From NCBI GenBank assembly GCA_029204225.1, contig CM055106.1:43501003-43565002 (forward strand): a stretch of 64,000 nt of DNA, in the 5' to 3' direction. The notes beneath the pieces were generated by a model. It did no database searches, was not told the origin of the DNA, and saw nothing but the letters and a program-made list of their open reading frames with translations. This document shows positions 24,049 through 36,678 of the stretch, in pieces (positions within the stretch are counted from its first letter, which is position 1; every line of letters starts with the position of its first letter). Source of the DNA: Diphasiastrum complanatum. Taxonomy: Eukaryota; Streptophyta; Lycopodiopsida; Lycopodiales; Lycopodiaceae. Both the position numbers and the translations under genes were made by a program.

Positions 24049-26171
24049 AGAGTCATCAAAATATAGAGCTATTATGACATAGCTTGAGCCTCTATATTTG
24101 AGATAAGCGTTAGAGTCAGCAGAGTTAGGAATGAAGTCGTGCTACAACCAGAATTGATTGATTCTATTGAACTAGGCCCTTGGAGCTTGCTTTAGCCTGT
24201 AGAGAGCTTTCTGCAACTTACACACTTTGTGTTCTTGGCCTTGAAGGATGTAGCCTTTGGGTTGCTAGATGTAAATATTTTCTTATATGTATCCATTCAG
24301 AAAAGCAGTCTGAACATCCATCTAGTGAACTTCTAGATCTTTGGCAGCTACTATAGCAAGTAAAGACTAAATTGATTGAAGTCTCACAACTGGATTGAAA
24401 GTCTCTGTGTAGTCAATTTCATAGGTTTGTTCGTATTCTTTCACGACTAGTAGAGCTTTCCACTTGGCTGTCAAATCGTGTGGATTGAACTTCAACTTAA
24501 AGATCCACTTAGTGTCAATGATCTTTGAATTAGGAGGAGCTTCAACAAGATGCCAAGTCTTGTTCTTCATCAGTAAATTATACATGCATGCCAGTGCGCC
24601 AGTTGTCTGCATTCGAATTCGACAATGCTTCTGCTGCCAAGGTAGGTCCGTCATAATTGATGAATGCCTAAGGGATGTAACGATCAGGCTCTTATCGACG
24701 TTGAGCAGATCTTCGAACAAAAGTCAATTGCTAAGATGATGATTGGGTATCTTCGATTGTCGAAACAATCATATGTCGAGGCTTGTCGATGGTGATGGGA
24801 GTCGTTGGATCTAATTCTTGCATTGCCTGCTTCTACTTGAAGTCGTAGAATTTTTCTTCAAAGAAGACAACAACTAGATTGTTGACTGAGATGCAGCTTG
24901 ACTCGACATTATAGATTCGACAAGATTTGTGTGATGTTGAGTATCCAATGAAGATACTCATGTAGCTGACAGGGTCAAGCTTCTTTCTCAGATTAGAAGG
25001 AATTTGCACATAATAAAGACAGGCAAACACTCGAAGGTCCTTCAGACTTGGTTTGTAGCCATGGAAGATTTCAAAAGAAGTGTAGAATACCTCAACAGAC
25101 AAGAGTCATCAAAATATAGAGCTATTATGACATAGCTTGAGCCTCTATATTTGAGATAAGCATTAGAGTCAGTAGTTAGGAATGAAGTCGTGCTACAACA
25201 AGAATTGATTGATTCTATTGAACTAGGCCCTTGGAGCTTGCTTTAGCATGTAGAGAGCTTTCTGCAACTTACACACTTTGTGTTCTTGGCCTTGAAGGAT
25301 GTAACCTTTGGATTGCTAGATGTAGATATTCTCTTATATGTATCCATTCAGAAAAGCAGTTTGAACATCCATCTGGTGAACTTCTAGATCTTCAGCAGTT
25401 GCGATAGCAAGTAAAGACCGAATTGACTGACGTCTTACAACTGGACTGAAAGTATCTGTGTAGTCAATTTGATAGGTTTGTTCGTATCCTTTCACGACTA
25501 GTTGAGCTTTCCATTTAACCGCCAAATTGTGTGGATTGAACTTCAACTTAAAGATCCACTTAGTGTCGATAATCTTTGCATTAGGTGGAGCTTCAACAAG
25601 ATGCCAAGTCTTGTTCTTCATCAGTAAATTATACATGCATGCCAGTGCACCAGTTGTCTGCATTCGAATTCGACAATGCTTCTGCTGCTAAGGTAGGTCC
25701 GTCATAAATGATGAATGCCTAAGGGATGTAACAATCAGGCTCTTGTCGATGTTGGGCAGATCTTCGAACAAAAGTCAATTGCTAAGATGATGATTCTCCT
25801 TGTTGTGTGACATGGGTATCTTCGATTGTCGGAACAGTCGTATGTCGAGGCCTGTCGATGGTGATGGGAGTCATTGGAACTAATTCTTGCATTGACTGCT
25901 TCTACTTGAAGTCATAGAATTTTTCTTCAAAGAAGACAACGTCTAGATTGTTGGCTGAGATGCAGCTTGACTCGATATCATAGATTCGACAAGCTTTGTG
26001 TGATGTCGAGTATCCAATGAAGATACTCCTGCAGCTGACAGGGTCAAGCTTCTTTCTCAGATTAGAAGGAATCTGCACATAACAAAGACAGCCAAACACT
26101 CGAAGGTGCCTCAGAGTTGGTTTGTAGCCATGGAAGATTTTTAAAGAATTGTAGAATACCTCAACGGACAA
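24049..26171 (-). repeat. Tandem duplication inside copy 2, about 1.06-kb units
   Basis: 24,049-25,102 and 25,103-26,171 match base for base over long stretches; both start at GAGTCATCAAAATATAGAGC and end in ACCTCAAC(A/G)GACAAG. The unit spans integrase tail through the first half of RT. Other family B copies have one unit only, so this arose here. A short ACAAG match at the junction fits microhomology or unequal exchange. Confidence 0.85.
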
Positions 26172-26814
26172 GTCTCAGTTCTACCAACAAAGTGCACAGT
26201 ACTCAAATTGACAAAGGTTAAAGAAACTCGAAACTCGAACAATTCGTGAAACATAAAGTCAAACAATTTGCGAAATTGAGAAGCTTGAACACGAACTCAA
26301 ACAATTCACGAAATCGAGAAGCTTGAACACAAACTCGAACAAATAATTGTCGTGAAACTGTCACGAACAATTTCTTGTTCAAACTTAAAGATCAAAGCTC
26401 GAAATTATCGCGAACTTGTCTCAAAAGAAGACTATCACGAAGTAAAAACTGTCAAAGATACTATCGCGAACAAAATATTGTCGCAAATCTTTCGACAATA
26501 GCAAATGTGTCATGAACAGAGAAACATTCAAGAATCTGTCAAGAATCTGTCGCAAATCTTTCGACTCAGAATGTATATCGATTCAGACTCAGAATTATTA
26601 AAAATCTGTTTTTTGATCAAAGTTTCAGTCGTTTATCTAATTATTTTATTGTTTATCACATAGTCTATCACATTCACGCATAATTCAATCATAATAGAAC
26701 TGCTCTATTAATACATAGATCTAATTCAGGCATGATTAAAACGTTGATATTGGTGTGATTTGTTCAACCTCTAATTGTGTTCTCTGAGGAAGAATTCACA
26801 AAACTATTTCTACA
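26170..26814 (-). repeat. LTR-like insertion inside integrase of copy 2
   Basis: Homologue of 8,343-9,143, begins TGTAGAAATAG on the minus strand. Shorter than in copy 1 owing to internal loss. It carries repeated AACTCGAACAATT and TTCGCGAAA words near 26,240-26,350. Confidence 0.6.
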
Positions 26815-27180
26815 GGCAGTTCTTGGGTCGACTACTTTGATGCTTGAATAGTTCTGTGGATAGCAAGCTGTTGAAACTGCTTCAGCCCAAAAACTCTTGG
26901 GGAGCTGAGCATTTGATGGCATTGATCATGCTACATTAAGTAATGTTCGATTCTTCCTTTTGGCTACTCCATTTGGCTGTGGTGTGTAGCTGGTGGTGAA
27001 CTAATGATGAGTGTCTCATGATGATAAGTGGTCAGACATTTTGTCTAACAAGAACTCTCCACCACTGTTTGTACGCAGGGTCTTGAATCTTTGACCAGTC
27101 TGTGTCTCAGCAAATTGCTTGAATTCTTTGAAATGGTTAAATGCCTCAGACTTGTTCTTAATGAACATAATACTGGTACA

Positions 27181-28553
27181 ATGGCCTAGCTAGGACGCAA
27201 CCAATGAATCTTGCCAAACCAGGAGAACCGGAAAAGATTGTACAAGTTGGATCACAACTTACTCCTGAACAGTATCAAGCACTTTGCTTGTTACTTATTA
27301 AGTATCAAGATTGCGTTGCATGGACTTATCAATATTTGAAGGGTATTCCGACATCGGTGATTGAACATACCATACCTTTAGTACCTGAGGCAGTTCCCCT
27401 ATCGCTATAATCCTAATGTGGCGGACCTGATAAAGAAAGAACTTCAGAGATTGCTTCATGCTGATTTTATTTATGAGATCGAGCACATTGAATGGATTTC
27501 ATCAATTGTCATTGTTCCTAAGAAAAATGGAAAATTGCGGATCTGTGTCAATCTCAAAACGTTGAACAAAGTGACGCGAAAGGATCACTTTTCATTACCT
27601 TTTACTAAAAGCATTTTGGATTGCCTTGCTGGAGCGGAAGCTTATAGTTTCCTGGATGGATTTAGTGGTTACAAGCAGGTTAAGATTGCACATGCCGATC
27701 GCCACAAAGCCACCTTTGCAACAGAATGGGGCACCTATGCTTACAAAGTAATGCCATTAGGACTCTATAATGCACCAAGTTCATTCCAAAGAGTAATGCA
27801 ATTTGCTTTTGAAGATTATCTGTAAAAATTTCTTGAAATTTACTTGGACGACTTGGGAGTTCATAGTACAGATACAAATCACCTCGATCGATTGGAAAAA
27901 GTATTTGAAAGATGTCGCAAATATCAGATTTCTCTAAATCCGGAAAAATGTAAGATATGGGTTTCCCACGGAGTTGTGCTTGGACATGTGATATCAAGAC
28001 ATGGTATTGCCATGGATTATTCGAAGATCAAAGTTATTGTGGAATTGCCACGACCAGCAATAATTCGTGGAGTTTACGTGTTTATGGGTCATGCGAACTA
28101 CTATCGAATCTTTATTATCTTCTTTGCAGATATAGCACGACCTATATATAAACTGACTATTGTTCTTATTTGGATAGTAGAAGCATTAGAAGCCTTTGAA
28201 AAATTAAAAAAAGCATTAAACTGCATTCTCCAGATTGGACAATAGAGTTTCATGTTCATACGGATGCCTCAAAATACGCCATTGGATCAGTTTTGACTCA
28301 CCTAGGTGACTATAAGAAAGATTATCCTATATGATTTGCTAGCAGACAGCTTACAGATCCAGAAAAGAATTATTCAACAATAGAACGTGAGGCATTGGCC
28401 ATGATTTTTTCTGTTCGAAAATTTTGCCACTACCTCATGGAGACGCACTTTGCATTTTATACGGACCATCAACCGTTACTTTACTTGGTAAACAAGACGT
28501 GCAATACTGGACGTATTGCAAGATGGTTATTGTTATTGACTGAATTTTATGGT
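27181..28553 (+). pseudogene. Ty3/gypsy RT-RNase H fragment
   Basis: This is the only gypsy-type coding sequence recognised. Segments: linker (27,204-27,408), RT palm (KKNGKLRICVNLKTLNKVTR and YSFLDGFSGYKQVKIA), LDDLGVHS preceded by Y as the YLDD box near 27,841, thumb (ISLNPEKCKIWVSHGVVLGH), and RNase H (HTDASKYAIGSVLTHLGDYK, LYTD-like FYTDHQPL). Defects include a frameshift near 27,385, a TAA at 27,823-27,825 just before YLDD, and a break near 28,245. LTRs, gag, protease and integrase are missing. The left edge abuts family B copy 2; the right edge runs into repeat D. Confidence 0.9.
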
Positions 28554-28954
28554 TGTCCACATGAGAGTTGTGGTGGGAAGGCTCACCAAAAATCTACTTG
28601 TGGAGGTGCCTCTAGACCAGAAAGGAAAACTGAGCACCTAACATTAAAGGAACAAGCTAAAATCTTCATGATTTATTGAGAGTTGAGAATTACATATAAA
28701 TTAATTTTTTGAAATAAAAAGCTATTGTGAATGGGCATCGATTTGTCTTATCCAAAGCACATTGATTTAATGACTCCAAAGACACTTTTTTATCTATCCA
28801 TCATTGATGATAGCGATCTATTAGGGAAAGAAGAGTGATTTGACTCTTTTAGTTTGACATATTACCTTTCTACACTTCAAAGCCTTAGTTAAATATATAT
28901 AGAGGTGTGATATGACCTATCTAAACTTTGAAGTCAGGTATGTAAAACCTATTT

Positions 28955-28999
<45 letters not shown>

Positions 29000-29123
29000 T
29001 TATATGTATGTATGTATAAACACACCCACATACATACACACACACACACACACCAACACATTTATATGTATGTATGTATAAACACACCCACATATGTACA
29101 TATAAATGTGTGTGTGTGTGTGA

Positions 29124-29139
29124 ACGCGCGCGCGCGCGC
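29124..29139. repeat. (CG)n run between TG and D motif
   Basis: An alternating C-G run of about 16 bp follows a TG tract. Such purine-pyrimidine alternation is known to favour Z-DNA; no function is shown. Confidence 0.8.
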
Positions 29140-29283
29140 CTTTCTACACTTCAGAGCCTTAGTCAAATATAAAGAGGAAATGGCCTTTCAAAATGACATA
29201 TGATCTTTCTAAACTTTCAAGTCAAATATATAAAACCTATTTACACACGCGCATGTGTGTGTGTGCGCACACACACACACACA

Positions 29284-29393
29284 CACCAACACATTTATAT
29301 GTATGTATATATACAAACACCCACATATGTACACATGTGTGTGTACATATGTGGGTGTGGGTATATATACATACATATCAATGTGTTGGTGTG
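29284..29393. repeat. Near-perfect inverted repeat (about 110 bp) in repeat D
   Basis: The arms run from CACCAACACATT to AATGTGTTGGTG with about three mismatches plus a few bases at the centre. It can fold into a long hairpin or cruciform. Related palindromes occur in the other D copies. Confidence 0.8.
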
Positions 29394-29463
29394 TGGGTGT
29401 GAGCATGGGCATGGGCATGTGCGTCTGATTGTGCATGTGCATGTTTTATCTGATAAATGCCTG

Positions 29464-30115
29464 GTAACCACAATCTAGCATGCTAAGAATCAGAGAATGA
29501 TAGCTTTACTTTCAAGAGAGTAAAAGTACAAGAATTTAGTATATGAGCATTAGTCTCAACACGAGTTAGAGAGAGAAAGAGAGAGAGATATTCAAGCAAA
29601 ATATGGTATAGATCCAAAATGGCATGGAATAGCTACAAAGCTTTGGTTCTTCATAAAAAATTATGAGAATAGCTAACATATTTATGGAGTTTGAGGTAGC
29701 TCGAGGTAGAACCACATCCATCCACCTTTCAATCACATCTAAAGTGAAAACTAGAGTCTAAGTGACATTTGTCACACCTCATGCATGTATCTCTACCTAC
29801 TTTTACCAAGTGTCATATTTCTAACTAGATTTGTACAAATCATCATGCATGTGTCCATTTCACTTTGTGCATGCCTTGTGTGTCACTATGGATCACTTAC
29901 AATAAATGCATGTGATATGCCACGAGTTTCTACAAGCATATTAATGCTATTTCTAAGTCTACAATCTATATGCAAGTTGTATTCTACCAACTAGATATGA
30001 TAAATCCATATAGCTCGAGTTCCATCTAGGCCAAATTTGGCATTTACATTTATGAAACAACATACTTGCATAGTAAGAAGTTTGTAGCAAGCCTAAAGTA
30101 TTGATAGATGATTTT
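29464..30115 (-). repeat. Partial element C LTR plus flank, inverted copy of 9.56-10.21 kb
   Basis: 29,464-29,774 is the LTR of element C read backwards, ending ...TTTGTCA at about 29,773; its other end is cut by repeat D. 29,775-30,115 repeats the flank at 9,561-9,903. No gene is seen. Confidence 0.75.
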
Positions 30116-30522
30116 TATTTTCAACATAGTCATCTGTGTGGCCCTATGAGTATTCCCTCTATGGGTTCAACACTATATTTTATCACTTTTATCAATGACT
30201 ATTCAAGATTCACCAGTATTATATTCATTAAGAACAAGTCTGAGGCATTTAACAGTCTCAAAGAATTCAAGCAGTTTGTTGAAACACAGACTGGTGAAAT
30301 GTCCGACTGCTTATCATCATGAGACACTCATCATTAGTTCACCACCAGCTACACACCACAATAGAATGGAGTAGCCAAAAGGAATAACCGAACATTACTT
30401 AATGCAGCATGATCAATGACGTCAAATGCTCAGCTCCCCAAGAATTTTTGGGCTGAAATAGTTTCAACGGCTACTATCTGCAGAACTATTCAAGCACCAA
30501 AGTAGTTGACCCAAGAACTTCA

Positions 30523-31350
30523 TGTAGGAAAAGTTTTGCGAATTCTTCCTCAGAGAACGCGATTAGAGGTTGAACAAATCACATCAATATCAGCGTTTTA
30601 ATCATGCCTGAATTTGATCTATGTACTAATGGAACAGTTCTATTATGATTGAATTATGTGTGAATGTGATAGACTATGTGATAAAAAACTAGATAACTAG
30701 ATAAACGACTGAAACTTTGATCAGAAAATGTTTTTTTATAATTTTGAGTCTGAATCGATATACATTTCTTGCTGCCTTGTGGTATCTCTTTTACAAAGAG
30801 TACATAAGTGCGCAAGTGCATAAGTAAATAAGTCAGGCTGAATCTAAGTCTGAGCTTGAATCTGAGAGTCTACCTTATTACCATAAGTGCACATGTATTT
30901 ATATTGTCACAGGATATGTCCTTTGGCCTTTTTCCTTATGTAACAGAATCCATTCATTTTGACGGTTGATATTCAACAACGTTTTAGTTTCTTAGAGTCA
31001 AAATATTCTCAAAAGATTCTTGAATGATTCTATGTTCATGACAGATTTGCTGTTCTCAAAAGATTTGAGACAATATTTTGTTCGCGACAGTATCTTTGAC
31101 AGTTTCTGCTTTGCGACACTCTTCTTGATCTTTTGAGACAAATTTGCGAATAGCTTGAGTTCACGATAATTGCGAGCTTTGAGCTTCAAGTTTGGACAAG
31201 AAATTGTCTACGACAGTTTCACAACAACTATTTGTTCGAGTTCATGTTCAAGCTTCTCAATTTCGCGAATCGAATTGTTCGAGTTTCGAGTTTCTTTAAC
31301 CTTTGTCAATTTGAGTACTGTTGTGCACTTTGTTGGTAGAACTGAGACCT
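30523..31350 (+). repeat. LTR-like insertion inside integrase of copy 3
   Basis: Begins TGTAGGAAAAG after CCAAGAACTTCA and ends near GAACTGAGACCT. Same location as in copies 1, 2 and 8. A dense set of TTCGCGA words lies at its 3' half. Confidence 0.6.
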
Positions 31351-33015
31351 ATCTGTTGAGGTGTTCTTTACTTCCTTCAAATTCTTCCATGGCTACAAAC
31401 CAAGTCTCAAGCACCTTCAAGTGTTTGGCAATCTTGGTTATGTGCAGATTCCTTCTGATATGAGAAAGAGGCTTGACCCTATCAGCTACAGGAGTATCTT
31501 CATTGGATACTCAACATCACACAAAGCTTGTCGAATCTATGATGTTGAGTCAAGCCGCATCTCAGTCAGCAGTCTAGATGTTGTGTTCCTTGAAGACAAA
31601 TTCTATGACTTCAAGTAGAAGCAGCCAATGCAAAAATTAGTTCCAACAACTCCCATCACCATCGATAGGCCTCGACCTACGACTGTTCCGACAATCGAAG
31701 ATACCCATGTCGCACAACAAGGAGAATCATCATCTCAGCAACTGACTTTTGTTCAAAGATCTGCCCAACGTTGACAAGAGCCTGATCATTACATCCCTTA
31801 GGCATTCACCAGTTATGACGGACCTACCTTAGTAGCAGAAGCACTGTTGAACTCGAATGCAGACAACTGGCACACTATCATGCATGTATAATTTACTGAT
31901 GAAGAGCAAGACCAAGTGTCTTGTAGAAGCTCCTCCTAATGCAAAGATTATCGACACTAAGTGGATCTTCAATCCACATGGTTTGATAGCCAAATGGAAA
32001 GCTCGACTAGTCGTGAAAGAATATGAACAAACCTATGGAATTGACTACACAGGACCTTTCAGTCTAGTTGTAAGGCTTTAGTCACTTCGGTCTTTACTTG
32101 CTACCATAGCTGCCGAAGATCTAGAAGTTCACCAGATGGATGTTCAGACTGCTTTTCTGAATGGATACATATAAGAAGATATTTACATCTAGCAACCCAA
32201 AGGTTACATCCTTCCAAGCCAAGAACACAATGTGTGTAAGTTGCAGCAGAAAGCAAGCTCCAAGGGCTTGGTTCAATAGAATCAATCCATCCTCGTTGTA
32301 GCACAACTTCATTCCTACCTCTACTGACTCTAATGTTTATCTCAAACATAGAGGCTCAAGCTATGTCATAATAGAGCTATATTTTGATGACCCTTTGATC
32401 ATCAACAATTCGAATCAGTTACTTCGTGAGACAAAGTCGCTATTGTGGAAGGAAACCAAAATAACTAATTCAGGCCCTATACATTACCTTCTCGGAATCG
32501 AGATAACCAAAGAAAGAGTAAACAGAAGTATTACGATAAGCCAAGAAAGGTGTCTAACCAGTGTACTCTATATGTATGGCATGGAAAACTACAAGTCGAT
32601 AGACTCGCCTATGGATCTAAGATTCAAATTGTCAAAGGACATGTGCCGATGACCGAAGTAGAGAAGGAGATGTGCAAATACTCCTATTAGTTGATAGTTG
32701 GATCGATCATGTATGCCATGGCCTGCACTCGACCCGATCTTGCCTATGCAGTTAGCACATTGGCACAAGCTCTACTAAGAGTATTAAGATACATTCAAGC
32801 ATCTAAGCACTATGCTCTATGTTATAATGAAAACTCAGAGGACACTCTAACATTACCTTCTTATTCCGACTTTGATTGGGACCGGTAATGTGGATACACA
32901 AAAATCCACGTCTGGCTAGCTGTGCCTTCTAGCAGGAGGACCCATTTCATGGAATAGTCGAAAGCAGAAATGCATTTCTTTGTCTTCCAGAGAGTCCAAA
33001 TATGTCGCAGCTACC

Positions 33016-33844
33016 TGTTGGAGGGCTCTCGAAGAAATTAAGTGCGGAATAAAAAACACAACTCCAACATAGAGAACTTTAACATGATCAACTTTACCAA
33101 ACTACAACATCAACATTGACTTAGATCAAATGGAGGAATGTCTGGTAGGTGTCAAAGACAACCATGAAGGGAGCAAAAAACAATTAGGTGTCTGAGACAA
33201 CCATGCTTCCTTTGAGATTAGACATTCTGAATTGAGTGAGTGTCAATTGAGAAAGAAAATTATTAGAAAGCATTCGTAGTAGAATACACATAAGAAAATA
33301 GATAATCTGAATTAAGCTATTGTTAATACAATGATCAGATCACGATCTTGTGTCCAAGAATGGTTCACAGTAGTGGTGCACTGTGTGTAGTGATCTTACT
33401 TAGCTAGTTACAAATTAAATAAGTATCTCTATTTTTTAAATGACTTTCACTCTCTCAAATATCTCTTATTCTATGGAATCAGATAGTTAAGATGCAGTGG
33501 GGTTCGCGCAGGAACTCCGATTCACTCTTCTCCACTTGCATGTGTGTTCATCATAGGTCCCTCTTAAATATACTTGTGAATTACTGTTATGTATATACAC
33601 ATGAAACAATTACAATGATGAGCATGAAACAATGCAGTTACTAAAAAGTACTAAAGTGACATGTGACGTGGCCTGTGTCGAACGGGGCACTTTGGATGAT
33701 GTGGACCTTGAACTCGAAGACTTTGAGTTCAAAGTAGGTTGAAGAAGATGTAGAACTTGAAGAGTTTGTTGTCGATCTTGCTTCCGCTCTAGTTGATTGA
33801 TTGCACAAACGTTCAACTTCAGAGAGTAAGGCTACAATGTTTTT

Positions 33845-33895
<51 letters not shown>

Positions 33896-34014
33896 GTATT
33901 TACATAGTGTACTGGTGCTTAGAAATTGAGATGAACTCGAATGATTCGTGTTGAATTGACTCAAATTCTAATGATTCGAATTCGAGTGAGTTGGAGTGGT
34001 GCTTATTTCCAACA
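33016..34014 (-). repeat. Solo LTR inside RNase H of copy 3 (999 bp)
   Basis: TGTTGG at 33,016 to CCAACA at 34,014, opposite to the host copia. Flanks CTACC (33,011-33,015) and CTTCC (34,015-34,019) match 4/5. A (GA)n tract of about 46 bp lies at 33,847-33,892. Confidence 0.85.
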
Positions 34015-34293
34015 CTTCCTCTGTAGTAAAGGAAATCATCTGGCTTAGAAGACTGCTTCAGGATCTAATGATCCCTCAATCTAGTCCAACTATACTCTAT
34101 TGTGACAATTAGAGCTGTATTGCTCTATCTCTGGACCCACAAACTCACTCCAGAACTAAGCACATCGAAGTTCAATTTCATTTTCTTATAGAGAAAGTTC
34201 TGAACAAGGTTGTCGAATTAAGTTACTGTCTGACAGACAGTATGTTGGCTAATATCTTGACTAAAGGGCTGAGAAGGGCCCCTTATCCAATGT

Positions 34294-34792
34294 GAAATTC
34301 AAATTTGAGATTTATTATTATTATTATTTGAACAACCCTTTGCACATAAGATTGTTCAATTTATGCAACCTTCATCATGAAGGTTGTGTTAAAATGAAAA
34401 TTCTTTGTCCCGTCACATTGAATCCATAAAGGGACCTGAGACTATTGATAAAAACTAACAGTCCGATTTCATGGTTGGCCTACTTGAGGAAGAAGTTGAC
34501 TTTTTGACCTCACTACAAGTTTTATGGCTTGAACTTTTGAAGTTTGTTGTGTTTAGGACGCCTCCCTCAGTTTTCCTTTGATAGACTACATCTTTGAGAG
34601 TATGTTGAGTTTTGAACCATAATGTCAACTAAATCTTTCAACTCAAATGTTGTCTTCTAAAATCCTATGACTACTAAACGTTTTCTTTGACTATAATAGT
34701 TAGCCCATTCAATAAAGTGACACATTGACAACAACAACAACAATAACACATTGATTAAATTTTCTTGATTTGTTGAGAATGGGCACCTTTGG
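34294..34792 (+). repeat. Module F and edge of module G after copy 3
   Basis: Begins with a TTATTATTATTATT run and continues the flank seen after copies 1, 2, 4 and 7, ending at TTGTTGAGAATG. It then switches to element E sequence. No gene. Confidence 0.75.
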
Positions 34793-35333
34793 CATTATGT
34801 AAGATAGTGTCCCCTTTCGCCTGTCACCATAACCTATGTAAGAACACAGTGTCGAGTTTCATTTTCCTTTTGTTTGTTTGTGCGAATTTGCATGTAAATA
34901 TGCAGACTGCGTGACAATGTTAGTAAATATGCAGCATGAATGGAGGCAGATTAAAATGGGATTTAGGAGAGTAGAAGGAGTAAATCCAACACCCCCTTTA
35001 ATCTGGATCCGTGAATGCCTTGATCTTCAGATTGAGCAACGCACAAAATTTGTTGTGTGCATTAACGCTGAGTGCTTTCACGAAAATGTCTGCAAGCATG
35101 TCCTGCGTTCTGCAGTACGAGGGTCGGCCGATAAGGCAATACCAATTTGGTTATCACAAAATAAAATTGTAGGGCTGTACTGATACATATTGATGTCTGA
35201 CAACAAATTTCTCAACCAATACGCTTCCTTAATAGATTTAGAAGTAGCGATATATTTAGCTTCAATAGAAGAAAGTGCGATAGAGGTTTGCTTACAACTG
35301 TTCCACGAAATCGGACCGCCGTTCCACCACATG
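34793..35333 (-). pseudogene. Copia element E fragment: RNase H plus 3' LTR start, minus strand
   Basis: On the minus strand, RNase H comes first (35,332-35,090: GGPISW, KQTSIALSSIEAKYIATS, YWLRNLLSDINMYQYSPTIL, FCDNQIGIALSADPR), then a pyrimidine run at 34,992-34,999 (the polypurine tract read backwards), then an LTR starting at 34,991 and running to about 34,793. Compared with 1,649-2,008 the frame is shifted after SADPR. It matches 876-1,090 over the LTR part. Confidence 0.8.
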
Positions 35334-35588
35334 CTTGTTCCTTTAATGTTAGGTGCTCAGTTTTTCTTTCAGGTCTAGAGGCACCTGCACAAGTAGATTT
35401 TTGGTGAGCCTTCCCACCACAACTCTCATGTGGACAACCATAAAATTTTTGACACGTAGTGAAGAAAATCACAACAAAATGTGCATGTGGACAACAAATG
35501 ATGAGTTACCACATGGCACATGCATATGTTGACAAAATTGCATGTGCCACGTGGCAACTTCCATCACTAGCTATCGACATGGACATTC
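35334..35588 (-). repeat. Repeat D end fragment plus LTR flank
   Basis: 35,334-35,461 matches the end of D found at 28,545-28,680 and 54,360-54,480. 35,461-35,588 is a flank, with GCATGTGCCACGTGGCAACT (also G-box-like), also found upstream of the LTR at 54,620. The shared flank means the two LTRs were copied together with upstream DNA. Confidence 0.7.
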
Positions 35589-36540
35589 TGCTGGAGTTAA
35601 TCTTCACTCCGACTCACCCGAATTCAATTCATGAGCTCCAGTATACTATGTAAGTATTCTTTCTCTACATCAACACCCAAACTTACTCGCACAAGTCGAA
35701 CAGTCTGTGCAATACACTGACTTGAAGTGGAAGCAGGATCGACTTTGTCGACGTTCACGTCATCGGCATCAACATCTTCTCAAGGGCAAGCCAGTCGACT
35801 CGACTTGCTTGACATCTTCGACGGTCGTCAAATGTTACCACTCAAAATGGAGCTCTTCCTCTGCCCTGTCTGACACAGACCATGTCACAGTTCATTTCAG
35901 TACTTTGTAGTAACTACACTACTTCACGCTCATTGCCCACACAATTGTTATAACTGTTACATGTATATATACATAACAACAACACACTAAGGATAGTGAT
36001 GATAGTGATGATGAATAAGAGTTTATTGGTGGAAGTGTGATTCAGAGTTCTTTCATGAACTCAATTGTATGAGAATTATCTGATTCCATAGGATCAGAGA
36101 TTTAGAGGGAGTGAAAGTAATTCAAGAAGTAGAGATAGTATTCAGTCGTTAACTAGCGTAGTAAGATTACAACACAAAGTGCGCTATATTACTGTGAACT
36201 ATTCTCGGGCACGGGATCGTGATCTGATTGTTGTATTTACAACAACTTAATTCAGATTATTTATTCTATTATGTGTGCTCCACTGTGAATGCTTTCTGAT
36301 AATTTCTCTCTCACTCGCTGATATTCACTCCACGACTCGCTCATAATATCTAGTCCCGAAGGAAGCATGGTTGTCTTAGACACCTAACGGTTTCGCTCCC
36401 TTCATGGTTGTCTTTGACACCTACAAGATATTCCTCCAGTCGATCTAAGTTATAGTCTGAATCTATAGTTTGGTAAAGATCCTATTATAATTTGCATATT
36501 CAGTTCACTCTTATCCTTCCACATACAGACAAGAAATGCA
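35589..36540 (+). repeat. 5' LTR of family B copy 4 (about 952 bp)
   Basis: Starts TGCTGGAGTTAATC (TGTTGG in the 54,620 copy) and ends AAATGCA. Then come ACGAGC and the primer-binding-like TGGTATCAAAG at 36,547. No matching 3' LTR is found for this copy. Confidence 0.75.
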
Positions 36541-36620
36541 ACGAGCTGGTATCAAAGTAATACAAACCAACTAGTTGGTATCAGACTAGGTGGAACCCAA
36601 CAAGTTGGTATCAGAACCAT
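36541..36620 (+). other. Triple TTGGTATCA(G)A repeat at the primer-binding site
   Basis: TGGTATCA occurs at 36,547, 36,576 and 36,606, spaced 29-30 bp. The same triplet recurs at 55,594/55,623/55,653 and, with changes, at 60,280/60,309/60,339. The first is placed as the initiator-Met primer-binding site; the others are iterated copies. Confidence 0.65.
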
Positions 36621-36678
36621 TGTTCCAAACTGTTATTAGTATTCAAGACTATCTTTACAATTTCCTAGATCCTTCATC

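Larger units (their letters stand above)
28545..29463 (+). repeat. Repeat D, copy 1: CA/TG-rich unit with hairpin
   Basis: Inverted relative to 53,205-54,480 and 58,728-59,817. It contains a CCTTTCTACACTTCAAAGCC...AAACTTTGAAGTCAGGTAT motif twice (28,869 and 29,140), each followed by CA/TG arrays, and a hairpin at 29,284-29,393. It joins gypsy RNase H on the left, so a D-derived stretch extends that frame to 28,679. On the right it breaks at CTGG into the element C LTR. Short His-Thr or Val-Cys frames are by-products of the dinucleotide arrays. Confidence 0.7.
30116..34293 (+). pseudogene. Copia family B copy 3, plus strand
   Basis: Order: integrase start (30,116-30,300; HSHLCGPMSIPSMGSTLYFI, RFTSIIFIKNKSEAFNSLKE), integrase core to 30,522, LTR-like insertion, integrase tail (31,361-31,618; GYKPSLKHLQVFGNLGYVQI, IFIGYSTSHKACRIYDVESS), RT (31,857-32,888; DTKWIFNPHGLI, GPIHYLLGIEITKERVN, MYAMACTRPDLAYAVSTLAQ), RNase H start (to 33,015), solo LTR, RNase H end (34,015-34,293). 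Stops such as TAG near 32,079 and frameshifts break the frame. RNase H end has GACAATTAG where other copies encode CDNQ. Inverted partner of copy 1. Confidence 0.85.

Noticed and set aside
29012-29478. His-Thr/Val-Cys-rich frames in CA/TG arrays (also 53.4-54.2 and 58.9-59.6 kb)
   Set aside because: Products of dinucleotide arrays; not conserved as proteins between D copies.
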